Shown here: positions 28,774 through 37,229 of the stretch, in pieces
Numbering within the stretch: the stretch's first letter is position 1
Layout: each line of letters opens with the position of its first letter
Source of the DNA: a bacterium
GTDB taxonomy: Bacteria; Latescibacterota; Latescibacteria; Latescibacterales; Latescibacteraceae
Assembly: GCA_021372535.1 (NCBI GenBank)
Contig: JAJFUH010000234.1
Coordinates: 1 to 64,000, forward strand
Length of the DNA: 64,000 bases
Direction: 5' to 3'
Notes under the pieces: model-generated
What the model saw: only the letters and a program-made list of their open reading frames with translations
What the model was told of the DNA's origin: nothing
Databases searched by the model: none
Made by a program: the position numbers and the translations under genes

Positions 28774-28861
28774 ATAGAACCACTTCTGATCTTTCTCGGG
28801 ACTCATATCCATAATCAGCAGCACGGCAATAGAGAACCAGGTTTTCAGGCGCAGGGTATTC

Positions 28862-29060
28862 CACAATTGCCGAAACTTGACAGGCTGCTGTCGCCCATCT
28901 CCCTGAGCCATTCGCCGTTAAACTGCAAGACGAGGAGCCTGATGACATCACGGTTCTTCCGGGAGGATACGGAAGGCGTTTTCCTCATCCTTCGTAATCA
29001 GTGTAGAGCAACCTGCGATGTCTGTGAATATGATGACTGCTGATTTGCGGTATTTTGCAT
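28862..29060 (-). pseudogene. Frameshifted N-terminal fragment of a class III cyclase gene
   Basis: The minus strand from the ATG at 29060 matches the start of the intact cyclase (from 27136) at the nucleotide level: shared words include TTCACAGACATCGCAGG-like and AAGGATGAGGAAAACGCC. One base is lost at codon 2. A later base is gained near 'AGGATCCTCC' relative to CTCCAGAAGAACCG. In the resulting frame, KYRKSAVIIFTDIAGCSTLITKDEENAFRIL is followed by a stop. Similarity ends near 28862 (after the GDG..SSFG equivalent). It has no full coding capacity. Confidence 0.85.
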
Positions 29061-29330
29061 GGGAAAGCTTCCCATTATAACCACAATATTTGGAAATTAC
29101 CGTTACCGGAATTTGAAGTCAAGACAAATAGTTGGGAAAGGTATCATGCTGCCGGAAGGATACCGTAAAGGAAGGGTAATTACAATTAATGTCCGGAAAT
29201 TATGTAAAAAACATGTTTAGAGCTTCATACACACAAATAAACCATAAATCGTCTATTTCTTCGTCGGGATGTGACCCGTGAATGCACCAGTGTATTACAT
29301 TATTCTGCCGGTCGAAAGGGGCACACTGTA
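29061..29330. other. Intergenic spacer, nothing recognised
   Basis: No gene or repeat is recognised between the cyclase relic and the small membrane protein gene. Confidence 0.5.
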
Positions 29331-29537
29331 TCAGAATACCCCGCGTATGGCAAGCAGAAACCCGACAACGATAAGCGGAATACCTACCGGCATCGTGAGG
29401 ACTATTATGGTCAGAAACAGGCCTGAAATCATAAAAACAAGTCCGATAACGATTGCAATGAATCTGCCGGTCAGCATGAGTATGAAGGTCAGCAACCCCC
29501 ATATTACTTTAAACGGCCACAAAAGAGCTGAAATCAT
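29331..29537 (-). CDS. Small two-helix membrane protein (68 residues)
   Basis: Almost entirely hydrophobic, with two or three membrane segments and a conserved-looking MPVGIPLIVVGFLLAIRG end. AAAGGG lies 8 bases before ATG at 29537. It resembles small uncharacterised membrane proteins that often accompany envelope genes. Function is unknown. It stands alone between the relic and the intergenic hairpin region. Confidence 0.65.
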   Translation of the reverse strand: MISALLWPFKVIWGLLTFILMLTGRFIAIVIGLVFMISGLFLTIIVLTMPVGIPLIVVGFLLAIRGVF

Positions 29538-29603
29538 ATACCGTACCCTTTCTCAGCATGCATATTAAAAGTGTTGTGATAAACACCATTTACGGGGATA
29601 TAA

Positions 29604-29650
29604 GCTGTCAAGGGTTGGCACGAAGTGCCGATTTGCATGCCCTTGACAGC
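29604..29650. repeat. 11-bp inverted repeat enclosing a 5-bp hairpin
   Basis: GCTGTCAAGGG (29604-29614) and CCCTTGACAGC (29640-29650) are perfect inverted copies. The centre holds GGCAC-GAA-GTGCC (29617-29629). No T-run follows on either strand, so an ordinary terminator is unlikely. It could be a protein-binding palindrome, an attachment-like site or an RNA structure. Confidence 0.75.
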
Positions 29651-29754
29651 AAGAAAACAACACATTTCGTCCTGGGGCTCGTGAAAAATATACTTTTTCA
29701 CAGCCCTCTTAAACCTGTTATATCTCTCAAGAGCGAGTAACATGAATTTTCACC

Positions 29755-29905
29755 TGTTTTCTACCCTCGTCCCCCAATCCTCTTCTCCCTTTCAGCGGGT
29801 GAGGAGGAGTCTCAATCCGGGCGTGGGTAATGGCTCCCTATCACATTCATGGGAGAGGGAGCCAAAGGGTGAGGTAACACACTGTGAAGCATTTCGTTTC
29901 TTGCA
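29755..29905. repeat. Interspersed repeat (CCTC..CCCCAAT..CTCTTC..GGGTGAG), copy 1
   Basis: ACCCTCGTCCCCCAATCCTC with an inverted GGGTGAGG near the end resembles 47575-47660 (ACCCTCACGCCCCAATTCCC...GGGTGAGTGAATAAC). Both lie downstream of minus-strand genes. Confidence 0.55.
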
Positions 29906-29933
29906 TATAGAAAAAGTCTGTGGATAATCCGGG

Positions 29934-32690
29934 TTAATAAGCCCTCACGAAGTTCACCGTCCACATCGAGACATGCGGCTCGGGCCCCACGGGGATTGCG
30001 CAGTTCACCCTGAGCGTGTTCACGTATTCATGGTGACGGGATTCGAGCGGGAAAAAATCGCCGTCGAAAACAAGTCCGACCCCGAGGTCGCGCCTGAGCG
30101 TGTCCGCCTTCACTGCCTCATCCTTGTGCCATACGCCTCCCACATCGCCGAATAATACGAGCCGGAACTCGTCGTCATACCCGAAAAAGTAATCGATGTT
30201 GGCGAGGAACATCTGGTTTCCGCCGCTCTGGACACCGAAACCGGACGGCTCAGGCAGTGTGCCGAACTCGAATCCGCGGAGCGTATTGAGCCCGCCGAGC
30301 CGGAACGACTTCTGATCGGGGAGCTCGTCCTCCGAATACCCTCCGGCTACCCTGATTTTCAGGAGGTTGCGGTCCGGATACCGGGTCGTGGAAACCGCGT
30401 TGCAGAAAAACCGGGTATACTCGGGGAGATACTGCCCGCCGCGGTCAATGCTCTTTTCCGCCGAAAGCATGAGTCTGCCGTTTGCGTACCTGTGACGGTA
30501 CGTGAACTCGGCCGAATAGCGCATGCCGGAGATACGGTCTTCATAGAGCGGGTTGAGGGGCGGATTGTCCTCTTTGGTCGAGCGGTTATTGAACACAGAC
30601 CAGTTGGTATACTTTTTCAACGAGCTGTAATCCTCGTCAAAATATTCCGCTTTGACTGTCAGAATACTCCCGACAGACTGGGAGATGTATCCGGTTCCGC
30701 CTTCGACCTGGTAGTAGTTCATCGTATCGAGTCCGAGAAGGAACGCATTCATGTATGCCTCATCGGGGGGAATAGCCCACTCCATGTTCGACTCGTATTC
30801 GAGCCGGTATGAGCCGCCAATCGCCAGATGATTCTTGTCGAAGAACCGTTTTTCCCCGTTCGCCGCATATGTCCACTCTTTATTTGCCCAGTGATACTGG
30901 GCGGCACCGGACACTTCCGAAAACGGCCCGTAGATGCTGTTAATCGTCAGCTTCAGCCCCGTTCCCACACCCGCCACACGGCTGAACGACCCCACCCCGT
31001 CCCAATCCCGTGAATACCGTTTAACCTCATAGATACGGACCACAAGATTACCGTCGCTGTCAATTGTATGGCTCGAACCCGAGATCAATTTACTTTTTTT
31101 GGGGAGCCGCTGAACAGCGTCGGAAATCTCGCTGCGTGTATAGTGCCGCCCTTTTTCAAGAGCGAGGTACTTTTCAACATCGGACGCGGATACCAGGTCC
31201 GTTCCGCGGATCGTGATCGACGAAAGTGTACCTTCCTCGAATTGCTTTTCCGGCGGCGTACTTTCCCTCACCGGTTTCAGGACGGTCGTGACCGGCCTCG
31301 TCTCACCCGCCAGGTCATACCCGATGAGTGTGAGGGCGCTGCCGAAAGCGGTGAATCCGACACCGGGCAGAAGCTTGAGCTCGTAACCGGGAGAACCGTT
31401 CGCTTCCATGGTATAAAGGATTCCGGCCTTTTCCGCTTCCACATCATCATCTTTTTTCCCCTCTTCGATCGCTTTGATCACGGCACCTCCGAGCATCTCG
31501 TCGCCTTTTGTCGTTTCCGCCTGGTCACTGTAGGGCAGCCAGAGTCGCGGCGGATCAAACCGTACGCCCGAGAGGTCACGTCCGAAAAAATTCCCGGTTA
31601 TCTCCGTAACCATGAGACCTTCAGTGGTTTCACACACTTCGATGCTGTCGAAGGGACGGTTTTCCGATTTGTCGAATGACAGCTTTGCAAACGTCTTGCC
31701 ATTGCCCGGTCTGACCCGCTCGACCCTGAGCGTAAGAGTATCTCCGTCCATGGCATACTTCCACCATGCTCCCCTGTTGAGGGGCATTACCCTGTCCTGA
31801 ATATAGGTGGTGTTTCCGGTTCTATCGGTATTCCCGCTGATATTGTCTCTGATCGTGATGCTGCCGAAATCGGCGGAGAGATCGATCCGTGGGCCACCGT
31901 CGTTCAGTATGCGCCGGTTCTGGTCTCCTCCCCTCATCGTGATATTGCCGTCAACCTTGAAATCCACGCCGCCGAAGGATTTGTTGATAAAAAATTCCGC
32001 GCCGCTGTTTCGGGGAAGCCGTATGTCGACACCGCCGAAATTGCACGATGCGCTCGAATAGTCGACAAGGTGGTCAATGGTGAGATCGATATTACCGAAC
32101 TCGCTGTTCACCTGAAAACTGCCGTCAAGCCCTCTCATCCTGAATTCGCCGAAGTTGTTATCGACCATGAGGGGACCGGTATGGTTGCTTGCCCGGGTTG
32201 ATGAAAAACTCGTTTCGGCCTTCATATTACCCCGCGTCGCCTCGATACGGACATCGGAAAAGGTGGCTTCCATATCCATGTCAACTACCCGGGGACCGGT
32301 CACCTCGATGACCACATGCCATTCCTTTTTAGTGAATATGCGCTTGAAAATGCCGGGGGAATCATTTTTTGGGTGTTCAAGCCGTATGGTAACCACATCG
32401 CCGGATTTCGTCATCTCGAGATCGAGATCATCGAGCATCTCACGGCATAACTCATCGTTATCGGCTTTTGCCCTCCGCTTGAAAACCACGTCGAACTGAC
32501 GGGCATCCGGAGAACTCTTGTACACAAAATCGGCAAACATGATTTCCCTGAACCTGACCTGACTCACCTCTTCCGCAGAGATAGTCTTGTTATCGGTTCT
32601 CGTCAGCTCGGAAAGGGCATATGCCGGAGCATTTGTGACAATGAAAATCACCGCGTAAAGCAGAGCGAAAAACAGTAACTTTTGCCTCAT
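29934..32690 (-). CDS. Omp85-family outer-membrane barrel with N-terminal DUF4097 head
   Basis: A 918-residue protein. GGAGGAGAAG directly precedes the ATG at 32690, and the leader ends near AYA. Residues about 30-270 are a DUF4097-type right-handed beta-solenoid ('ISAEEVSQVRFREIMFADFV', 'GFRMRGLDGSFQVNSEFGNI'-style repeats). About 275-445 is a second beta domain of unknown family. About 455-530 looks like a single POTRA domain (ITIRGTDLVSASDVEKYL). The remainder is an Omp85/D15 barrel with the conserved RLGGLNTLRGFEFGTLPEP and FLANIDYFFGYDDEFRLVLFGDVGGVW ending in NFVRAY. One POTRA is far fewer than BamA's five, so this is more likely a TamA- or secretion-like member than BamA. The head domain is unusual for this family. 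It is last in a three-gene run. Confidence 0.85.
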   Translation of the reverse strand: MRQKLLFFALLYAVIFIVTNAPAYALSELTRTDNKTISAEEVSQVRFREIMFADFVYKSSPDARQFDVVFKRRAKADNDELCREMLDDLDLEMTKSGDVVTIRLEHPKNDSPGIFKRIFTKKEWHVVIEVTGPRVVDMDMEATFSDVRIEATRGNMKAETSFSSTRASNHTGPLMVDNNFGEFRMRGLDGSFQVNSEFGNIDLTIDHLVDYSSASCNFGGVDIRLPRNSGAEFFINKSFGGVDFKVDGNITMRGGDQNRRILNDGGPRIDLSADFGSITIRDNISGNTDRTGNTTYIQDRVMPLNRGAWWKYAMDGDTLTLRVERVRPGNGKTFAKLSFDKSENRPFDSIEVCETTEGLMVTEITGNFFGRDLSGVRFDPPRLWLPYSDQAETTKGDEMLGGAVIKAIEEGKKDDDVEAEKAGILYTMEANGSPGYELKLLPGVGFTAFGSALTLIGYDLAGETRPVTTVLKPVRESTPPEKQFEEGTLSSITIRGTDLVSASDVEKYLALEKGRHYTRSEISDAVQRLPKKSKLISGSSHTIDSDGNLVVRIYEVKRYSRDWDGVGSFSRVAGVGTGLKLTINSIYGPFSEVSGAAQYHWANKEWTYAANGEKRFFDKNHLAIGGSYRLEYESNMEWAIPPDEAYMNAFLLGLDTMNYYQVEGGTGYISQSVGSILTVKAEYFDEDYSSLKKYTNWSVFNNRSTKEDNPPLNPLYEDRISGMRYSAEFTYRHRYANGRLMLSAEKSIDRGGQYLPEYTRFFCNAVSTTRYPDRNLLKIRVAGGYSEDELPDQKSFRLGGLNTLRGFEFGTLPEPSGFGVQSGGNQMFLANIDYFFGYDDEFRLVLFGDVGGVWHKDEAVKADTLRRDLGVGLVFDGDFFPLESRHHEYVNTLRVNCAIPVGPEPHVSMWTVNFVRAY

Positions 32691-32805
32691 CTTCTCCTCC
32701 ATTTTTACAGGTATGAACGTTTTATACATTCGATTCGGTCATAAACATATTATTCATTCCCGGTACAAGCCGACCGTGTTTCTGGCGGAACAGTATCAGG
32801 TCATA

Positions 32806-33684
32806 TCAATTACAGGAATGAACGGTTGGATTGAAATTATCCCAGACAGCAATATCCCCGAATTCGACATTGAGGTCGACGCGCGGCCCGCCCCCGTTCA
32901 GAATATGGTGTCCTGCGCAGTTCTCATCGTTACTGGCATCGCCGCCGACATTAAAACTCACTTTCCCGAACGATTTTGTTGCAAAGAAATCGGCGTTGGC
33001 GGTGGGAGGCACTCCGATGTCGACTTTTCCGAAATCTATACTTGCCCTCGAGTCTTCAGTCAGCCGTGAGAGTTCGATCATTATTTTACTGAAATCGCTG
33101 TTCACCGTAAATCCGCCATCGAGTTCTTTCGCGATGATCTTGCAGAAATCGGCATTTACCGTGAGCCGACCGACATGATTGCGGACTTCTGATTCCGAAA
33201 AATCAGTATTGATTGCCAGTTTACCGGAGGTTGAGTCGGTACGTATATGGGAAAAATCGGCATTCATATCCATATCAATGATTTGCGGACCGCTCATGGT
33301 GATGGTGATTTCCCATTTTTCAGGGTTGAACAGCCAGTTTTTTATTCCGCGTGATTCAATTTTCGGGTGTTTCAGACGAATGACAGCTTTTTCACCGACA
33401 GTCTCGGTTTCAAAAACAATATTCGAAAGAAGATCGCTGCATGTTTCCTCATCCCCGGCGGTTACTTTCAGTTTGATGTTCATATCGAACCGGTCGGCAT
33501 CGGGGGAACCATTATATGTCAGGGATACAAAGGCCAGATTGTCAAGGTTCAACTGTTTGATTCCCGTTGACGGTATGGTGATCGTGTCGCTCCGGGTCTT
33601 TTCAATCTTTGTCGACGAGCATCCGGCATATAACAGGAGGAATACTTCACCGCACAGGACTATACTCAATATCCGACGAACCAT
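32806..33684 (-). CDS. DUF4097 lipoprotein
   Basis: A 292-residue protein with a lipobox (LLYAGC, Cys22). The body is a DUF4097 beta-solenoid: 'AFVSLTYNGSPDADRFDMNIKLKV', 'VNADFCKIIAKELDGGFTVNSDFSKIMIEL', 'KSFGKVSFNVGGD'. It is a homologue of the head of the Omp85-type protein, sharing 'IDMDM-ADFS-IR', 'NSDFSK/NSEFGNI' and the 'GGPRVDL' end. An 'envelope solenoid partner' role (pairing with the barrel's head) is a reasonable inference. It starts at ATG 33684 and lies between the bactofilin-like gene and the barrel gene. Confidence 0.8.
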   Translation of the reverse strand: MVRRILSIVLCGEVFLLLYAGCSSTKIEKTRSDTITIPSTGIKQLNLDNLAFVSLTYNGSPDADRFDMNIKLKVTAGDEETCSDLLSNIVFETETVGEKAVIRLKHPKIESRGIKNWLFNPEKWEITITMSGPQIIDMDMNADFSHIRTDSTSGKLAINTDFSESEVRNHVGRLTVNADFCKIIAKELDGGFTVNSDFSKIMIELSRLTEDSRASIDFGKVDIGVPPTANADFFATKSFGKVSFNVGGDASNDENCAGHHILNGGGPRVDLNVEFGDIAVWDNFNPTVHSCN

Positions 33685-33713
33685 GGATAACCTCCGATTT
33701 TATATCATTTCTC

Positions 33714-34715
33714 TTATAATCCGGCTACAGACATATCGGACAGTGTGTCTGGTTTCGTACCGAACTGACTTACAATGACCACACCGAAGGAGAGTATTCC
33801 GAACACAATTTTAACGACAAAACCGATAAGCGGCATTAAACCCACAAGACCGAGCACCAGAACTCCGAGAAGGGCATTGTGGACTACCGGTCTCGACGGA
33901 GCGTTCGGCAGCATGCTTCCAACCAGAAAGGCAGTTCCGACCGATCCGAACAGATAGGCTATGATGATCGTTATAATGAGCACGGGAACGAGCGGAATAC
34001 CGATAAGCGTTATGATGAAAAAGAGCACCGTAAAAGGTATGAGGATGATTCCGATGAAACCGATAAACAGAGAAATCCAGAATCGGTTCCGGGCACACTG
34101 AGCCATGTTCTGAACCTGCCGGGGAAAAAAAGTTCCGGCAAGTGCGGCGATCATGCATTTGAAGAGCAGTTTGAAGAAGACGATTATTGTCACGATAAAT
34201 AAGGCAAAAACACCAACCGTTCCACCGAACGGGCCCCAGAAGAAAATCTTCGGCAGCTTCGAAAAGACATGCCGGGGACCATATCCGCAACCGGAAATCC
34301 CTGTCTGCCGCGGGAAAAAACTCATGATATTCGGAATATTCACCCCTTCGCCGACATTGGTAATCTCACCGCGCACGACGCCGCCGTCTTCGATCTGCAC
34401 TTGCCCGCCGACAGCGACACCCTTGCCGTTGACTTCGCCGGAGTTCCTGACCTTGACATTTCCGCCGACCGCAACCGCATCGCCGTTGACTTTACCGCCG
34501 TTCTCGACTATGACATTTCCGCCGCCGAGAGCGACCGCGCTTCCGGATACCGTGCCGAACACGCGGACATCCTTGCCGACACTGACCGCATCATCGACCG
34601 TCGTGCCCTCCTTGACGACAACGGATTCGCCCATTCTGAACTCGGCGTATCCTGTCCCGGGGCACATTGTCAACACAAACAGCACCGTGAAAAGCATCAG
34701 ACAAGCATATTTCAT
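33714..34715 (-). CDS. Bactofilin-like polymer domain fused to a membrane domain
   Basis: A 333-residue protein: signal peptide (to about residue 25), then about 85 residues of short beta-solenoid rungs rich in Gly/Val/Asn (VGKDVRVFGTVSGSAVALGG, VNGDAVAVGGNVKVRNSGEV), as in bactofilin-like polymer-forming proteins, then five or six hydrophobic helices from about 150 on. The combination of an exported solenoid with a C-terminal membrane unit is a known but poorly studied layout. It is first of the cluster with the DUF4097 lipoprotein and Omp85 barrel, so a common envelope structure is plausible. Confidence 0.8.
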   Translation of the reverse strand: MKYACLMLFTVLFVLTMCPGTGYAEFRMGESVVVKEGTTVDDAVSVGKDVRVFGTVSGSAVALGGGNVIVENGGKVNGDAVAVGGNVKVRNSGEVNGKGVAVGGQVQIEDGGVVRGEITNVGEGVNIPNIMSFFPRQTGISGCGYGPRHVFSKLPKIFFWGPFGGTVGVFALFIVTIIVFFKLLFKCMIAALAGTFFPRQVQNMAQCARNRFWISLFIGFIGIILIPFTVLFFIITLIGIPLVPVLIITIIIAYLFGSVGTAFLVGSMLPNAPSRPVVHNALLGVLVLGLVGLMPLIGFVVKIVFGILSFGVVIVSQFGTKPDTLSDMSVAGL

Positions 34716-34926
34716 GATTAATCCTCCCCATATAAGCCTTTCACCTGAAAACAGGCTGTTCAGTGCTGTCGTTTCCGCAGCCGTAATGCTGGATTTTTCA
34801 GGTTTCTGGTAGTTAGACGAAATGTATGGCGGGAAAATTTCATTTATTTTTGATTAAAGTCAATATCGTGTAAGTGCAGAAAAAAACAGGATAAACGAAA
34901 TAATCGAGGGCTGTTTTTGAGGAATA

Positions 34927-35430
34927 TTACTCTTTCGGTTCCTTTTTTTTCAGCTCTTTCGGGGTGATGTCGCCCACATCGAAATCTGAAAGCTGGGCAT
35001 CGACATAGGCATCGGTGATATCGAGTATCTTTGCGATGATATAGTACATGACGAATGTATTGCGGTCGGTGCGGTAGGCGTTACGGTCGAATTCGCTGAT
35101 TCCGGACTGCTTTGCCTGGTGGTTTTCGTAAATGTATCCCCCGATGCAGACGAGCTCGGCGGTGAAAAAGAAGGCGGCCTTGAATTTTCTGCCGTTTGTG
35201 AGCTGTCCCCAGCCCGGTATCGCGAGCGAGCGGTACATGATCGACTTCGGATTCACCGGAGGATGCTTGACCTGTTTTGCAGGGCTTGTTTTCTCCGCCG
35301 ATACTTCCTGCCCGGCCATCCGGAAAACACCACGGGGCACTGTCGCGCCCTGAACTTGAAGTGCCCAGGGAACCCTGACCGGGCCCGGTACCGGCGCCAT
35401 AACAGCCGCACTGAGGGGCCGGGACATCAT
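34927..35430 (-). CDS. DUF5683 protein (start uncertain)
   Basis: 167 residues from ATG 35430. The C-terminal two-thirds is a DUF5683 domain (SIMYRSLAIPGWGQLTNGRKFKAAFFF, then a YIYENHQAKQ loop and 'DAYVDAQLSDF'). These are predicted inner-membrane proteins, common in Bacteroidetes and relatives, of unknown job. The start is odd. Before ATG, in the same frame, 13 more codons (LVQRLVLPIVLLF) would complete a signal peptide, but no ATG, GTG or TTG is present there. A CTG at 35469 lies 7 bases after AGGAGG. Thus either the ATG start is used with a poor leader, or CTG serves. Confidence 0.75.
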   Translation of the reverse strand: MMSRPLSAAVMAPVPGPVRVPWALQVQGATVPRGVFRMAGQEVSAEKTSPAKQVKHPPVNPKSIMYRSLAIPGWGQLTNGRKFKAAFFFTAELVCIGGYIYENHQAKQSGISEFDRNAYRTDRNTFVMYYIIAKILDITDAYVDAQLSDFDVGDITPKELKKKEPKE

Positions 35431-35471
35431 AAAAAGTAATACTATCGGCAGAACCAGTCGCTGTACCAGGT

Positions 35472-36437
35472 CTAACCCTCCTTGTCCATTACCATTCTGA
35501 CCGCGCCGAGTATCGCGGCGTCTTCGGGTTTTTCCGCGGGGACCACGCTGACCTCGTGCACGAACGACTGAAAGCCATGATCGTACAGGCTGCGCCGTGT
35601 CGGCTCAAAGATCAGATCGCCTGCCTTTGCAAGTCCTCCGCCGATTGCGACCCTTTTGAAATTGAGCAGATTGAGGGCATTGACGAGCGCCAGGCCGAGA
35701 TAATAACCGGCCATGTCGAACATTGTCCGGGCAAATGCATCCCCGGCTTCCGCGGCTTTGAAAATGATGTACGAATTCAGCTCTTTCGGTTTGGCGCGGT
35801 ATTCGGCAAGAGAGGATTCGATATGCTCGTTGGTCAGCTCCTCGAGCGTTATCCGCACAATCCCGGTCGCCGATGAATAGAGCTCGATGCACCCTTTCTG
35901 GCCGCACCAGCACTGTGCGCCGTTACGGTCGATCGATGTGTGGCCGAACTCGCTTGCGTTGTCGTTGTACCCGGTGAGAAGCCTGCCGCCGCACACCGCA
36001 CCGCCGCCGATTCCGGTTCCGAGGGTCAGGATGAAGAAATCGTCATACCCCCGACCCGCGCCCATCCACCATTCGCCATAGGCGAACAGGTTCGCGTCGT
36101 TCTGGATATAGGTGTGTACGCCGACACGGTCGGTGATTATGCCTGCCAGGGGAAAATTAATCCAGTGAGGGAGATTTCCGGCGCGGAGTATTTTCCCCTC
36201 CTTTGCGCTGAGGGGGCCGGGGGAGCCGATTCCGACACCCCTGATATCGCTCATGCTCGCCCCGCCGGAGCGGACAGCCTCGGTTATCGAATCTGCTATC
36301 TGGTTCACCGGAGCTTCGGCCGACTCGCGGGCGAGCGTCTTGCGCGAGTCTCGGCTTATGACATTTCCATCCTCATCAACAAGACCCGAACGGACGTTCG
36401 TGCCGCCGAGATCCACACCAACGTACAATCGTTTCAC
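35472..36437 (-). CDS. ROK-family sugar kinase (glucokinase-like)
   Basis: A 321-residue protein. The N-terminal phosphate loop is VGVDLGGTNVRSG, the catalytic Asp lies in IQNDANLFAYGEW, and the ROK zinc motif is intact (GHTSIDRNGAQCWCGQKGCIE). The ATP site GTGIGGG is near residue 143. ROK kinases phosphorylate glucose, N-acetyl-amino sugars or other hexoses in the cytoplasm. The exact sugar is not set by sequence; given the next gene (Eda) and the GlmS/GlmU-like genes downstream, hexose or amino-sugar entry is likely. It overlaps the presumptive Shine-Dalgarno of the DUF5683 gene; the two are probably one transcript with Eda. Confidence 0.9.
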   Translation of the reverse strand: MKRLYVGVDLGGTNVRSGLVDEDGNVISRDSRKTLARESAEAPVNQIADSITEAVRSGGASMSDIRGVGIGSPGPLSAKEGKILRAGNLPHWINFPLAGIITDRVGVHTYIQNDANLFAYGEWWMGAGRGYDDFFILTLGTGIGGGAVCGGRLLTGYNDNASEFGHTSIDRNGAQCWCGQKGCIELYSSATGIVRITLEELTNEHIESSLAEYRAKPKELNSYIIFKAAEAGDAFARTMFDMAGYYLGLALVNALNLLNFKRVAIGGGLAKAGDLIFEPTRRSLYDHGFQSFVHEVSVVPAEKPEDAAILGAVRMVMDKEG

Positions 36438-36449
36438 GGCGCTTCCTTT

Positions 36450-37088
36450 CTACTTCTTACGAGCGGCCTGGATGTTCGTGATCATCCGGCGTGCAAGATC
36501 GGTGATAGTGTCCCAGTTCCCTTCCGCGATGTCCTTTTTGGGCGCGATACAGCTTGCGGCTGTTACCGCAGCGGCGCCGCTTTTGATGAATTCGCCACAG
36601 TTCTCAATCGTAACTCCGCCGACCGGCATAAGTTTTATCTGCGGCAGCGGCCCGTGAATATCCTTCAGGTATCCCGGTCCGAGCACATTCGCGGGAAAAA
36701 CCTTGACCACATCGGCTCCGGCTTCCCAGGCGGTGAGTATCTCGGTGGGCGAAAACGCGCCGGGAGCGATGAGCTTCGAATACCGCTTGGCCATCTCGAT
36801 GACCCTGAGGTTGAGCGTCGGCGTCACGATGTATTCCGCGCCTGCCAGAATGGCGGCCCTGGCGGTTTCGGGATCGAGCACTGTGCCGACTCCGACTCCG
36901 ATACGGTCTCCCATGCTGTTTGCCAGCGCCTCTATGATCTTGAGCGCGTTGGGGGTGTTCATGGTCACTTCGATGAACTTTGCGCCGCCCGCTTCGAGAG
37001 CTTTCGCCACTTCGATGAGCCGCTCCGAGCTGTCCGCCCGTATCGCCGCGACCACACCGCAAGCTTCGATTCTTTCAAGTAATGTCAT
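36450..37088 (-). CDS. eda: 2-dehydro-3-deoxyphosphogluconate aldolase
   Basis: A 212-residue KDPG/KHG aldolase. It cleaves 2-keto-3-deoxy-6-phosphogluconate to pyruvate and glyceraldehyde-3-phosphate. The catalytic Glu is in FIEVTMNTP and the Schiff-base Lys is in DVVKVFPANVLGPGYLKDI. The length is normal. I start at 37088 (GGGAG upstream); the frame to 37133 adds 15 residues without a ribosome site. It precedes the ROK kinase gene by 12 bases, so it is likely co-transcribed. This supports sugar-acid catabolism, and fits the SMP-30 lactonases elsewhere in the window. Confidence 0.92.
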   Translation of the reverse strand: MTLLERIEACGVVAAIRADSSERLIEVAKALEAGGAKFIEVTMNTPNALKIIEALANSMGDRIGVGVGTVLDPETARAAILAGAEYIVTPTLNLRVIEMAKRYSKLIAPGAFSPTEILTAWEAGADVVKVFPANVLGPGYLKDIHGPLPQIKLMPVGGVTIENCGEFIKSGAAAVTAASCIAPKKDIAEGNWDTITDLARRMITNIQAARKK

Positions 37089-37229
37089 ACCGGTACTCCC
37101 ATAATAGTGTGTTTTTTTTATATGTAAACCCAATTAATCAGAGTTTTCAATTTTAAAATAAGTGAAAAATCCCGTCAAAACGGATGTATGTTGTCAAAAT
37201 TCTTAAGAAGAGTTGATTTCCGAATCCTC

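Larger units (their letters stand above)
29538..29933. other. Intergenic region with hairpin and repeat
   Basis: No credible gene; the frame at 29558-29740 lies over the hairpin and has no family resemblance. It holds a perfect long inverted repeat (29604-29650) and an interspersed repeat of CCCCAATCC/CTCTTC blocks (about 29760-29905). Confidence 0.6.

Noticed and set aside
29558-29740. A 60-residue plus-strand frame
   Set aside because: It overlaps the inverted repeat at 29604-29650 and lacks any sign of selection for protein.
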